From Phycisphaerales bacterium (GTDB taxonomy: Bacteria > Planctomycetota > Phycisphaerae > Phycisphaerales > UBA1924): a stretch of 64,000 bases of DNA. The notes beneath the pieces were generated by a model, which did not search any database, was not told where the DNA came from, and saw only the letters and a program-made list of their open reading frames with translations. The translations under genes and the position numbers were made by a program. The stretch is from NCBI GenBank assembly GCA_029260375.1, contig JAJDDI010000047.1, positions 56,210-120,209 on the forward strand, written 5' to 3'. The number at the start of each line of letters is the position of its first letter. Position 1 is the stretch's first letter. This document shows, in pieces, positions 18,251 through 25,484 of the stretch.

Positions 18251-18495
18251 CACACGCTCGGCAGGTTCACGCCGGGATCGCCCCCGGCGTTGGTGGATGG
18301 GTCGATCCGCAGCGATTCACGCCCGCGGCGCAGCTCCTCGGCCAGGCGGCGGCGGCGGGCGATCTCGTCGTCCCGCGCGGGGTCCTCGATGGGCTTGGGC
18401 GGCGGGGGCAGGGCGGGCAGCTGAGGGCTCGACTGGCCGCCGAGCAGGCCGCCGAGGTCGAACAGGGGCCGGCAGACGGGTCCGAATGGTCTCAT
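18250..18495 (-). CDS. Small head/tail assembly protein (gp6.7/gp7.3-like position)
   Basis: An 81-residue protein, Pro-rich at the start (FDLGGLLGGQSSPQLPALPP), then a charged helix (DDEIARRRRLAEELRRGRES) and a C-terminal SLRIDPSTNAGGDPGVNLP. A short protein ending in a GR-SLRI plus GVN/GLNIP signature right before the portal is common in T7-like phages, where it is a minor virion protein. It overlaps the gene before by four bases and the portal start by one to four bases, so the three are probably translationally coupled. Confidence 0.6.
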   Translation of the reverse strand: MRPFGPVCRPLFDLGGLLGGQSSPQLPALPPPPKPIEDPARDDEIARRRRLAEELRRGRESLRIDPSTNAGGDPGVNLPSV

Positions 18496-18761
18496 CGCCC
18501 GGCCTCCTTTCGTCGTGTGTGTTCGCGCCGCAGCCGGTCGATGACCGAGTGGGCGCCCGCTTTGAAGGCGAGCTCCAGCCTGCCCCCGTCGGTGAGCTGC
18601 TCTGGTTTGGTGATGACCGCCGGGGGGTGCTCGTTGGCGAGCTGATCGATGAGCGCCGCCAGCACGTCGTCGTCAAACCCCTCGTAGGGGGACGGACTTG
18701 TAGCGTTGTCCATCGAGCCATATTCGTAGCTCGTGGGGGGACGTGATTCGAGGTGGGACAT
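18492..18761 (-). CDS. Small phage protein, unknown function
   Basis: Taken from ATG 18761 this gives 89 residues, helical in the middle (DDDVLAALIDQLANEHPPAV) with a basic C-terminus (IDRLRREHTRRKEAGR). Starts at 18803 and 18713 are also possible; 18761 has an AAAGG in front. All overlap the end of the hydrolase gene in another frame, by 41 to 131 bases, which is more than elsewhere in the phage, so the true start is uncertain. It ends in an ATGA overlap with the next gene. Confidence 0.5.
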   Translation of the reverse strand: MSHLESRPPTSYEYGSMDNATSPSPYEGFDDDVLAALIDQLANEHPPAVITKPEQLTDGGRLELAFKAGAHSVIDRLRREHTRRKEAGR

Positions 18762-19191
18762 CGACGCCCGCCTTTCTGAGAAGTCGGCTCGTGACGGTGA
18801 CACAGTCGTTGGCCGGGGTCCGCCCGCCCGTGACCCATCGCAGGACCGTGGGCAGGAGCGGACGCGGATACCAGCGCCGGCGGTAGTCCTGGAGCCCCGC
18901 CGATCCGGGGGCGTCGATCACAAAGACGCGGTCCAGGTTTTCGACGTGCATGACGTAGGCCGTCTCCGCGACGAAGCGGTCGGACCAGACCCGGCACTCG
19001 AGCACGGCGCTGTCATCGCCCATCTCCACGCCCAGAGCGACGTGCGTGAGCCTCGACCGGGTGGCGACCGAGACGACCAGCGAGAAGACCCGGCAGGGCT
19101 GATCCCGGAGCCAGTGGTGGGGTTTCCGCCACTCCGGGCGGACAAAAAGCCGTGGTCTGGAGCAGAAAAAGACGTACAGCCGCTCGGGCAT
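18673..19191 (-). CDS. Papain-like / NlpC-type cysteine hydrolase candidate
   Basis: The 172-residue protein has a His in SRLTHVALGVEMGDD (about residue 49) and a Cys in NDCVTVTSRLLRKAGVDVP (about residue 138), which is the order of the circularly permuted YaeF/YiiX branch of the NlpC/P60 fold. The remaining part contains strands and a TSPHEL helix cap. In phages this fold cuts peptidoglycan peptides, so it may be the endolysin or a virion-associated hydrolase. It has no signal peptide. ATG 19191 follows GAGG. It is placed between RNA polymerase and portal, near where T7 keeps its lysozyme in relation to the polymerase. Activity is not proven. Confidence 0.55.
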   Translation of the reverse strand: MPERLYVFFCSRPRLFVRPEWRKPHHWLRDQPCRVFSLVVSVATRSRLTHVALGVEMGDDSAVLECRVWSDRFVAETAYVMHVENLDRVFVIDAPGSAGLQDYRRRWYPRPLLPTVLRWVTGGRTPANDCVTVTSRLLRKAGVDVPPRITSPHELRIWLDGQRYKSVPLRGV

Positions 19192-19221
19192 GGTGGTTTT
19201 TCCTCATAAGAGGACGAAGAG

Positions 19222-21702
19222 CTAGTGAAATGCGTAGGGCGCCCGGCGCAGGTTGCCGGCCAGGTCGAAGTCGCCGCGGGGTGGCGGGGGCGGGAACTCG
19301 ACGTCCGGGTACCGGCGGGAGAGGCCGTCGTGGAGCCGCTGCATCACGTTGGGGGTGTGGATCTCGATGAAGCCGTCGTCGATGATCGTCCGCATCGCAT
19401 CGACCTGGGCGGCGCTGGTCCAGTAGGAATCGTGCACGCCGGCGAAGTTGAGGCCCCGGGCCCGGCAGTCGCGGGCGGTGATGAGCATGTGCGTCGCGTC
19501 GAGCGAGTGGATGAAGTTGGGCGGGAAGGCCTGGCGGTGCTTGCGGACACGGATCTTGGCGCTCTCCTCCTCGAGCAGGGTGTGGAGCGAGCCTGCGAGG
19601 GTGCGGATCTCTTTTTTCTCGTAGCGGCGGTAGGGCTGGACCACGGGGAAACGCAGGATCTCGCTCTCGAACTCGATGTGGTAGCCCTTGGCGACGATCG
19701 GGTTGGCGCAGGCCTCGAGCCAGTCGCGGACCACGGCGAGCGCCCGGCAGACCTCGCTCGATGAGTCGCGGACGATTTGGACAAGAAAGAGGGCGCACTC
19801 GCGGACGTGCTCCCTGGGCACGCCCAGCTTGGCCAGCCCGAGGCGGAGCTGCTTGAACATGCCGCTGTCGGTGACGTTGTAGCCCTCCGTCATCACCGGC
19901 TGCTTGATCAGGGCGCGGCTGAGGATGTCGGCGACCAGCGACGCGGCGTGGTGCCCGCCGGCGGCGAGGCGCCCGACCACCGGCTGCGCGACGCGGAAGA
20001 CATCGCCGTAGCTGTCCTCGGGGTCGTCGTTCCAGGTCGCGGGCGTCATGTTCACCGCCCGGGCGGACTTCTCGTCGAGCGCCAGGGCGGCGTAGTGCTG
20101 GAAGCCGTTGTTGGACCCGTCGATCTGGACCGGCAGACAGGCCCCGTCCTCCTCGGGGCGCTCGAGCGCCTTGCAGGCGGCCAGGAACTGCCAGGGGGCG
20201 CCCCACTCGTTGGGGTCTCTGGGCTTGTCGGCGTTGTGCCAGAAGTCGGTCTTGAGCGGGCTGCGGGCGCACTCCATGAGCAGCTCCCAGTTGGCGTCCA
20301 CCCAGGCGATGCGGGCGTTGAAGCTGACCTTGTCGAGCCCGTAGCAGTTGGCCGCGTGGATCTTGAGCCAGGCGTAGCCCCGGTCGGTCATCGGCGCCGG
20401 CGTGGCGAACCGGAGGCACCCGCGCAGCATGTCGCCGATCTGGTGGTTCATGTACTGCGGGCGCGGGTAGTTGCGGAGGCGGAAGTCCAGGCGGTGCGGG
20501 AACCAGAACCGCTCGTAGCGCTCGAAGATGGAGAACTCGTTGAGGACCAGCTCGGTCGTCTTGCGCTCGCCTTTGAGGCGGATGTTGTTCTTGCGGATGC
20601 GGACGGCCTCGCGCCGGAATCGTAGGTCCGCCTCCTCGTCGTGATCGCACTCGGGCAGCCGCGTCGGCTTGGGGGTGTCGACGCGGCTGGGCAGGTGGAG
20701 GATGCCCCCGCCCTGGCGCCAGACGGCGCGGACCGTGCCGACGATCTCGGCCTGCTGGTCCCAGTCCTGGCTGTTGAGCGCGTCGATGCACTCGAACGTG
20801 GGCTGGAGGTCGGCGCGGTCCAGGGCCTCGCGCTGGGTCTGGGTGAGCTTGCCGACCAGCGGCGCGTGCAGCCGCATGTAGCCCCGCCCGCCCTTGGCCC
20901 ACTTCGTCGGGGGGACCACCATCGGGCGGTAGAGCGGGCGGAGGCGCCCGCGGGCCTCGTTGCCGTCGTCGATCAGCTCGTGAGCCCGCCTGGTCATCCA
21001 GAGCAGGCCGGTGGTCTTGCGGCCGCGGCGCTGCAGGTGCTTGTAGAACGCGCCGGTGGGTTCGCCCTTCTTGTCCGGGACCGACGACGTGTTGAGCAGG
21101 GCCCAGAGTAGCCAGGCGCCGGCGTGGATGGCGACGCGCTTGGACCAGGCCGGGTCCTCGAGCGTGCGTTTGGCGTGCCAGTTGACGTTCTTGACGGTGA
21201 TCCGGCGGACACGCTCGGTGAGCGCTCGCATCAGCTCGGGGCCGTCGGCGGTGAGCATCTCCAGGTTAATCTCGGCGTAGATCGCGGCGCCGATCTCGTA
21301 GGCGACCTTGGTGAACTTGACGCCCAGCGGGTTCAACAGGCAATGGTCGACGGCGGTGTGGAGCGTGAGCACCGCCAGGCGGTCGGGGTCCAAGCAGAGC
21401 AGGACCGGGCCGTAGACGCCGCGACCGCGCGGGCCCTTGACGGGCAGATACCCCGGGTTGGGCGCGTGCTCTCCGTTGCGGATGCCGCGAAGCTCTCGAC
21501 GGACGGCGCGGCGGAGGTCGGTGAACCAGTAGAGCAAGAGCCGCTCGGCGGACTTGAGCTGTCCGGCCTCTCCGCGGCGGATGGCGTGGGCGACCTGCTC
21601 GCGGTACATGCGGACGCCGTCGCGCGTGGACCGCGTCTCCAGGTTGATCTGGTGCTCGTAGAGCGTGCCAGAGAGAACAGATTGTGTGAGCGTCGCGTCC
21701 AT
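19222..21702 (-). CDS. Single-subunit DNA-directed RNA polymerase (T7 type)
   Basis: At 826 residues it is slightly shorter than T7 RNA polymerase (883). Motif A is VQIDGSNNGFQHYAAL with Asp528 (T7 Asp537); motif B is SRALIKQPVMTEGYNV with Arg596, Lys600 and Tyr608 (T7 Arg627, Lys631, Tyr639); motif C is VHDSYW with Asp758 (T7 Asp812). FPPNFIHSLDATHM and GYAWLKIHAANCYGLDKVSF match further conserved parts. The chain ends YAFH where T7 has its FAFA foot. The residue after the motif B Tyr is Asn instead of Gly. ATG 21702 has GAGG before it. It will transcribe the virion genes downstream from phage promoters; in phiKMV-like phages it has the same place. Confidence 0.95.
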   Translation of the reverse strand: MDATLTQSVLSGTLYEHQINLETRSTRDGVRMYREQVAHAIRRGEAGQLKSAERLLLYWFTDLRRAVRRELRGIRNGEHAPNPGYLPVKGPRGRGVYGPVLLCLDPDRLAVLTLHTAVDHCLLNPLGVKFTKVAYEIGAAIYAEINLEMLTADGPELMRALTERVRRITVKNVNWHAKRTLEDPAWSKRVAIHAGAWLLWALLNTSSVPDKKGEPTGAFYKHLQRRGRKTTGLLWMTRRAHELIDDGNEARGRLRPLYRPMVVPPTKWAKGGRGYMRLHAPLVGKLTQTQREALDRADLQPTFECIDALNSQDWDQQAEIVGTVRAVWRQGGGILHLPSRVDTPKPTRLPECDHDEEADLRFRREAVRIRKNNIRLKGERKTTELVLNEFSIFERYERFWFPHRLDFRLRNYPRPQYMNHQIGDMLRGCLRFATPAPMTDRGYAWLKIHAANCYGLDKVSFNARIAWVDANWELLMECARSPLKTDFWHNADKPRDPNEWGAPWQFLAACKALERPEEDGACLPVQIDGSNNGFQHYAALALDEKSARAVNMTPATWNDDPEDSYGDVFRVAQPVVGRLAAGGHHAASLVADILSRALIKQPVMTEGYNVTDSGMFKQLRLGLAKLGVPREHVRECALFLVQIVRDSSSEVCRALAVVRDWLEACANPIVAKGYHIEFESEILRFPVVQPYRRYEKKEIRTLAGSLHTLLEEESAKIRVRKHRQAFPPNFIHSLDATHMLITARDCRARGLNFAGVHDSYWTSAAQVDAMRTIIDDGFIEIHTPNVMQRLHDGLSRRYPDVEFPPPPPRGDFDLAGNLRRAPYAFH

Positions 21703-21715
21703 GCGGTCCTCGGGG

Positions 21716-21745
21716 CTACTTAGGCAGTTGTGTTCCGGTGGTCAT
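21716..21745 (-). other. Nine-codon mini-frame directly before RNA polymerase
   Basis: On the minus strand CAGGAGATCAAGG precedes ATG 21745, followed by nine codons and TAG (peptide MTTGTQLPK), ending 13 bases before the RNA polymerase ATG at 21702. The strong ribosome site with such a short frame suggests a leader that couples or delays polymerase translation. It may also be a chance frame. Confidence 0.35.
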
Positions 21746-21760
21746 CCTTGATCTCCTGTG

Positions 21761-21871
21761 TCAGTAGTCATCCGGGTGCCTGTTCTCGCTAAGGTCGATG
21801 ACCGCTGCTGCTAGAAGTATGATTATCAACATCATGGCGCTGAACGGGCACACAAGTTCAAGCACGCCCAT
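21761..21871 (-). CDS. 36-residue single-span membrane peptide
   Basis: Reading the minus strand from ATG 21871, which directly follows the TAG of the previous gene, gives 36 residues with one strongly hydrophobic span (about 11 to 26, SAMMLIIILLAAAVID) and a polar tail ending HPDDY. An excellent ribosome site (AGGAGGGGGAG) precedes it inside the end of the previous gene, which makes a real gene likely in spite of the size. Small membrane peptides just ahead of the phage polymerase could serve in host takeover, holin-like permeabilisation or exclusion. No family is known to me. Confidence 0.55.
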   Translation of the reverse strand: MGVLELVCPFSAMMLIIILLAAAVIDLSENRHPDDY

Positions 21872-22060
21872 CTACTCCCCCTCCTGTGTGTTGGGGTCTC
21901 CGGCTGGGATGATCTCGATGTTTGTATGCGGCCCATAGTCCCAGCGCACGTTGGAGACGATCTGCTGGACCTGTCTGAGCTTGGCGAGCATGGAGTTGTC
22001 GTACACGCATCGAGTGATCGTCCGTTCCTTGACGACCTGTTTCTCGGTGTATTCCTTCAC
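21872..22060 (-). CDS. Small phage protein, unknown function
   Basis: A 62-residue protein from a GTG at 22060 in a GTGA overlap with the PUA-like gene. It is charged at the start (VKEYTEKQVVKERTITRC) and amphipathic after that (MLAKLRQVQQIVSNVRWDYG), with a DPNTQEGE end. It has no Cys pairs or membrane span. It is probably translated by coupling to the gene before it, since no separate ribosome site is needed. Confidence 0.5.
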   Translation of the reverse strand: MKEYTEKQVVKERTITRCVYDNSMLAKLRQVQQIVSNVRWDYGPHTNIEIIPAGDPNTQEGE

Positions 22061-22680
22061 CCCTCACCCCCCTGCCCATTGGGTGTGAGGCGGGAGATTT
22101 CGAGGCGGGTGAGGGCATTCATCAGCGAAACCAGATGGGGGCACCACACCGGTACGCTCACCCATTCACCGCTATGCGGTTCGTCACCGACACGGCACCC
22201 CCGGCGGTTGGCGATTGCGTCCGCCAGATCAGCCACCTCCCTCAGCGCCTCTACCTCTGTGGGGGGCGGGGATCGGGAGTCAAACGCGGCCTTCAACTCG
22301 TCGGCCAACTTCACCGCCTGATGGTCACGCAGGTAGTTGATCGCGTGCTGAACCGTCGCGGAGTGCTCCCCCTCTGCGTCCTCTTGCTGGTGGGACGGAG
22401 ATCGGGAGTCTGCTGGCTCGATCGACATGACGCACAGGTCGCTAGGAAGTCCCCATGCGCCGCCGACCGTGATGTGTGTAACTCGAACGCTGATCTCTCT
22501 GCCGGTGTACTTGTAGTACGCCTCGTTCCACTCCCTGAGTCGAAGCGTGTCGCCGCATTTGAACCCCCGATCGTCCTTGCGAACTTCGTGGCGCTTGTCG
22601 CCGGTCCTGATCGCCTCGAACGGGCCAAGCCATGTCTTCAACTCGTGGACGATCTCCGTCGTCTCATTCTTCTCAGGCAT
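22057..22680 (-). CDS. DUF3850-type (ASCH/PUA-like) protein
   Basis: The N-terminal 75 residues fit the DUF3850 family: HELKTWLGPFEAIRTGDKRH, then VRKDDRGFKCGDTLRLREWN and YTGREISVRVTHI. This is a small beta-barrel of the PUA/ASCH superfamily thought to bind RNA or modified bases. The C-terminal part (about 110 to 207) is helical and of phage-hypothetical type, with VEALREVADLADAIANRRG. It starts at ATG 22680, 8 bases inside the zinc-ribbon gene before it. Such genes are frequent in phage early regions, with unknown exact roles. Confidence 0.7.
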   Translation of the reverse strand: MPEKNETTEIVHELKTWLGPFEAIRTGDKRHEVRKDDRGFKCGDTLRLREWNEAYYKYTGREISVRVTHITVGGAWGLPSDLCVMSIEPADSRSPSHQQEDAEGEHSATVQHAINYLRDHQAVKLADELKAAFDSRSPPPTEVEALREVADLADAIANRRGCRVGDEPHSGEWVSVPVWCPHLVSLMNALTRLEISRLTPNGQGGEG

Positions 22681-23041
22681 GGTAGCAACCTCCGCAGTAC
22701 CCCGAACTCGTGTAGATGCTTGCGCCGCACTTCTTGCATCGTCCGATCGGCTGCGGGTTCTCGATTGGCGTGATTTCGCCGCCCCACTCAGGTCCGGCCA
22801 AGTACCCGTCGCTCTCCCGTATCGCCCGCTGGACAGCCTCCGCGTACTCGCCGCGCGTGAACACGATCAGCCTGCCATCACAATCCTGTATCCAAACCAC
22901 CGCACCATGAATGCCATGCTTCTGCCTCCATCGCCAGTACTCGTGAGCGGCGTCGAGTAGCTTCTGGGCAGCCTTGTTGTGGTCGCCCTTGACTGTCGAT
23001 GCGACCGTGATTTCGCGCCCGATCTCCGTCTCATCACTCAT
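22673..23041 (-). CDS. Phage zinc-ribbon protein
   Basis: A 122-residue protein with an alpha/beta middle (YWRWRQKHGIHGAVVWIQDC) and a C-terminal zinc ribbon GRCKKCGASIYTSSGYCGGC with four Cys (two CxxC pairs). The ribbon could bind nucleic acid or a host protein. AAGGAG precedes ATG 23041. It overlaps the next gene by 8 bases. No family was identified, but the ribbon is clear. Confidence 0.6.
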   Translation of the reverse strand: MSDETEIGREITVASTVKGDHNKAAQKLLDAAHEYWRWRQKHGIHGAVVWIQDCDGRLIVFTRGEYAEAVQRAIRESDGYLAGPEWGGEITPIENPQPIGRCKKCGASIYTSSGYCGGCYHA

Positions 23042-23079
23042 TGCGTTCTACTCCTTGTGGGTGTCTTGGGTGGGGTGGA

Positions 23080-23556
23080 TCAGGCGAGCCACCCGAATGA
23101 CGCAGCGGTCAGGTACAGCAGCCGCTTCATGGTGTCGTCGTAGCCGAAGCGCTCGGCGTTCTGCTCGATTGACCGCCGCAGGTCCCCGTCCGCGTGCCGC
23201 TCGGTCGCTGCCTTCCAGTCCGCCAGCATCTCAATCAGGTCCACGAGGTTCATGTCATTGATGCCATCGGGGTGGTACTCAGGGTGGTGCGGGTTTCTGC
23301 CGTAGTGGTGCTCCAGGGCTGGCTTGATTCGTTCGAGCGCCGCCTTGTATTCGGGCGACCCGTACGTCAACGACTTGAGGGTCGGCGTCTCTCGGGCGAA
23401 GCTCTCAAACTCCTCTGGCGAGAACTTGCTGTCATCGTGCCACACGGCCCGGCGTTGCAGCTCGGTGATTGGCTCAAGCATCAACTCCCCGACCCGCCGA
23501 ACATGGGCCACGGTCTCACGCATTACGTCGTCTCTGGTCATGGTGGTTTCTGCCAT
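23080..23556 (-). CDS. DUF5662-family phage protein
   Basis: The 158-residue product carries the family pattern: WHDDSKFSPEEFESFARETP at about residues 39 to 58, then ALEHHYGRNPHHPEYH and INDMNLVDLIEMLADWKAAT. The many His and Asp residues (HDDSKF, HHYGRNPHHPEYH, DMNLVD) look like a metal-binding HD-type helical fold. The family is widespread in phages and its function is not known to me. ATG 23556 with AAGGAG is the proper start; the frame is open upstream through the next gene only. The end is the typical FGYDD...LLYLTAASF. Confidence 0.75.
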   Translation of the reverse strand: MAETTMTRDDVMRETVAHVRRVGELMLEPITELQRRAVWHDDSKFSPEEFESFARETPTLKSLTYGSPEYKAALERIKPALEHHYGRNPHHPEYHPDGINDMNLVDLIEMLADWKAATERHADGDLRRSIEQNAERFGYDDTMKRLLYLTAASFGWLA

Positions 23557-23561
23557 CAGTC

Positions 23562-24347
23562 CTACTCCTTCTCTGTGGGGGTTTGGGAAATCGGGTCTGG
23601 GTTCACGAGCTTGAACGTCACCACCCACACCCACGGGTTGGCGGTCCAGCCGAACCCGCGCGCGGCGTTGATCGAGTCCCAGAGCGTGCGGAACCCGCCG
23701 ACGTAGTCGATCTTCTCGCGGCACACCGCTCTGCCATACCGGCTCGGCATGGGCACTCTCGGGCACGCTTGCCAGTCCACACCCTCGGCCACAGCGTCGT
23801 CTCTGCTGATCTCCTGCACCCGCTCGACGCGGACCTCGGTGACCTCCAGCAGCAGGCGCGACGCCCAGCGCGGCATGTGGATCGACGGGCGCCAGCATGA
23901 TCGACGCCGACCCCTGCTGTCGTACTCATCGCCGTCTTCGATGTTCCATTCGTGCAGGTCGCCCGTGGCCGCGTACACTACATGGCGATCCGCGCCATCT
24001 GGACCTTCCACGGTTCTGAATCGCACGTTCTCATCGCATGTATCGGGGTCCACAAGCCCCCACGTCTCGCGCACCCACAGCCGATCGCCGGGCACGCCGT
24101 AGGGGCAGGCCCAGCTGCAATCGTCAGAGATTCCAACCGAATCAATGTCACAGGGATCGCCGTTGCACGCCCAATGCTCAACGCCATTGAGTACGCCGAA
24201 GTGTGTCGTCGATGGGTCCGGCTGCGGCTTCACCACCCGCCGCGTCTGGGTCTTGCGCCCGTCGAGGATCGCCCGGACCATCTCGCCCGTGAACAGGATG
24301 GGGCGCTCTTTGACCTCACTCCCGATTTCCACTGTCTCACTATCCAT
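23562..24347 (-). CDS. ASCH-like phage protein (PUA superfamily)
   Basis: This 261-residue protein belongs to the phage family marked by RPILFTGEMVRAILDGRKTQ at about 15 to 34 followed by TRRVVKPQP, then PGDRLWVRETW, RRSCWRPSIHMPRWASRLLL and VERVQEISRDDAVAEGVDW. The N-terminal motif is the ASCH-type RNA- or modified-nucleotide-binding barrel. Many prophages have one copy, sometimes named a morphogenetic protein without firm evidence. It ends 5 bases before the next gene. An early-region role, such as protecting or editing nucleic acid, is more likely than a structural one. Confidence 0.75.
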   Translation of the reverse strand: MDSETVEIGSEVKERPILFTGEMVRAILDGRKTQTRRVVKPQPDPSTTHFGVLNGVEHWACNGDPCDIDSVGISDDCSWACPYGVPGDRLWVRETWGLVDPDTCDENVRFRTVEGPDGADRHVVYAATGDLHEWNIEDGDEYDSRGRRRSCWRPSIHMPRWASRLLLEVTEVRVERVQEISRDDAVAEGVDWQACPRVPMPSRYGRAVCREKIDYVGGFRTLWDSINAARGFGWTANPWVWVVTFKLVNPDPISQTPTEKE

Positions 24348-24424
24348 GTGTTACTCCTTGGGGGTGGCCTGGCGGTCGGGCGATGGCAATATCGAAACAC
24401 CGCCCTCCCGCTGAGACACGCGCC

Positions 24425-25405
24425 TCAGTGGTTCGTGGTGGCCACGTCGTACCGCTTCAGGATGTGCTTCTCAAGCAGCTCCCTCGCCAGATCCTCCGAC
24501 CCGGACGGCCCCCACAGCAGCATCGTGGCATCGCCCCACACCTGGTAGAGCAGATCGAACTCCTCGGGGATCGGGCGTTTGAGCTTCTGGTCCGGTTCGG
24601 GCCCGTCCATCGCCTGGAAGCAGGGTCGCAGCTCGACGCCCGCGAAGCCCGCCTCGTTGATGTGCCGGGCGTCCCTGTGCTTTTCGAGGATCTGATCCGC
24701 CGTCACCGCGTTGCCCCGGTTGTTGTAACACCAGAGGCACACGAACCGGGGCGAGGGGATGCCGAGCCTCTTGACCGCCCGGGCGAACTCACGCGCCTTT
24801 ATTGTTCGACCACCAAACTCCTCCGGCCCCATCGGATTGATGACAGCCGCGTCGGTGCCGATCCCCACCGGAATCCCGCTCGCCTGCGAAGCGCCCTCGG
24901 CCATGCCAACGTGGAAGGCGTAGGTCTTGAGGGCAAGCTCACGCTCCTCGTCACTCTCGGCGAGGGAGTGGGCCGCGAGCGGGGACGTGGCCTTGTCCGA
25001 CGTGTGGATCTCGTCGATGTACGCCCACGCCGCCCCGCCCAGCGGGTTGACGATCATCGTCCGGCCATACGCGACGCCCGCGTTGTACGCGTCCGCCAGC
25101 TTGATGCGTCGGATGGCCTCGGGAAGTGTGGCGCGGATCGCCTCGGTCATCTCCGGGCTGCCGTCGATCACCGGGTGGACCTGATCGGCAAAGTCCAGCT
25201 TGTGCTGGATGGAGAGCACCAGCCCGGCGGCGCCGATGATGCCGATGGCCAGCATGAGCACGGGTAGCTTGACGCCGGGCTTGGTGACGACGGGGCGGGG
25301 GGCGGGCACTCGCACGACCGGCGAGCCCGTCTGGGGCTCGAGCGCCCGCACGCGCCGATCCAGGTCGTCGATCCTCGCTGCGTTTGATTCCACGGTTGGG
25401 TCCAT
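24425..25405 (-). CDS. Membrane-anchored phage protein, unknown function
   Basis: The 326-residue protein has a charged N-terminal helix (IDDLDRRVRALEP), a Pro-rich linker, one membrane span at about 46 to 65 (LPVLMLAIGIIGAAGLVLSI) and then a 260-residue soluble domain that should lie outside the cytoplasm. The domain has strand-like segments FVCLWCYNNRGN and GFAGVELRPCFQAMDG and ends in a region with LLYQVWGDATMLLWGPSG, a pattern like alternating strands and helices of an alpha/beta or TIM-type domain. No enzyme signature was recognised. It is flanked by gaps of about 77 bases on each side, unlike its neighbours. Confidence 0.55.
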   Translation of the reverse strand: MDPTVESNAARIDDLDRRVRALEPQTGSPVVRVPAPRPVVTKPGVKLPVLMLAIGIIGAAGLVLSIQHKLDFADQVHPVIDGSPEMTEAIRATLPEAIRRIKLADAYNAGVAYGRTMIVNPLGGAAWAYIDEIHTSDKATSPLAAHSLAESDEERELALKTYAFHVGMAEGASQASGIPVGIGTDAAVINPMGPEEFGGRTIKAREFARAVKRLGIPSPRFVCLWCYNNRGNAVTADQILEKHRDARHINEAGFAGVELRPCFQAMDGPEPDQKLKRPIPEEFDLLYQVWGDATMLLWGPSGSEDLARELLEKHILKRYDVATTNH

Positions 25406-25484
25406 GTCGGGTCTCCTGTGTGGTGTGTCGTCGTGTTGGTCGGCGGTCAGGCCCCGGGCGGGGCCCTCCCGCGGAACAACCCGG

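Noticed and set aside
25449..25466. GGCCCC/GGGGCC hairpin behind the membrane-anchored phage gene's upstream gap as a terminator
   Set aside because: The stem is only six pairs and no T run follows on the minus strand.
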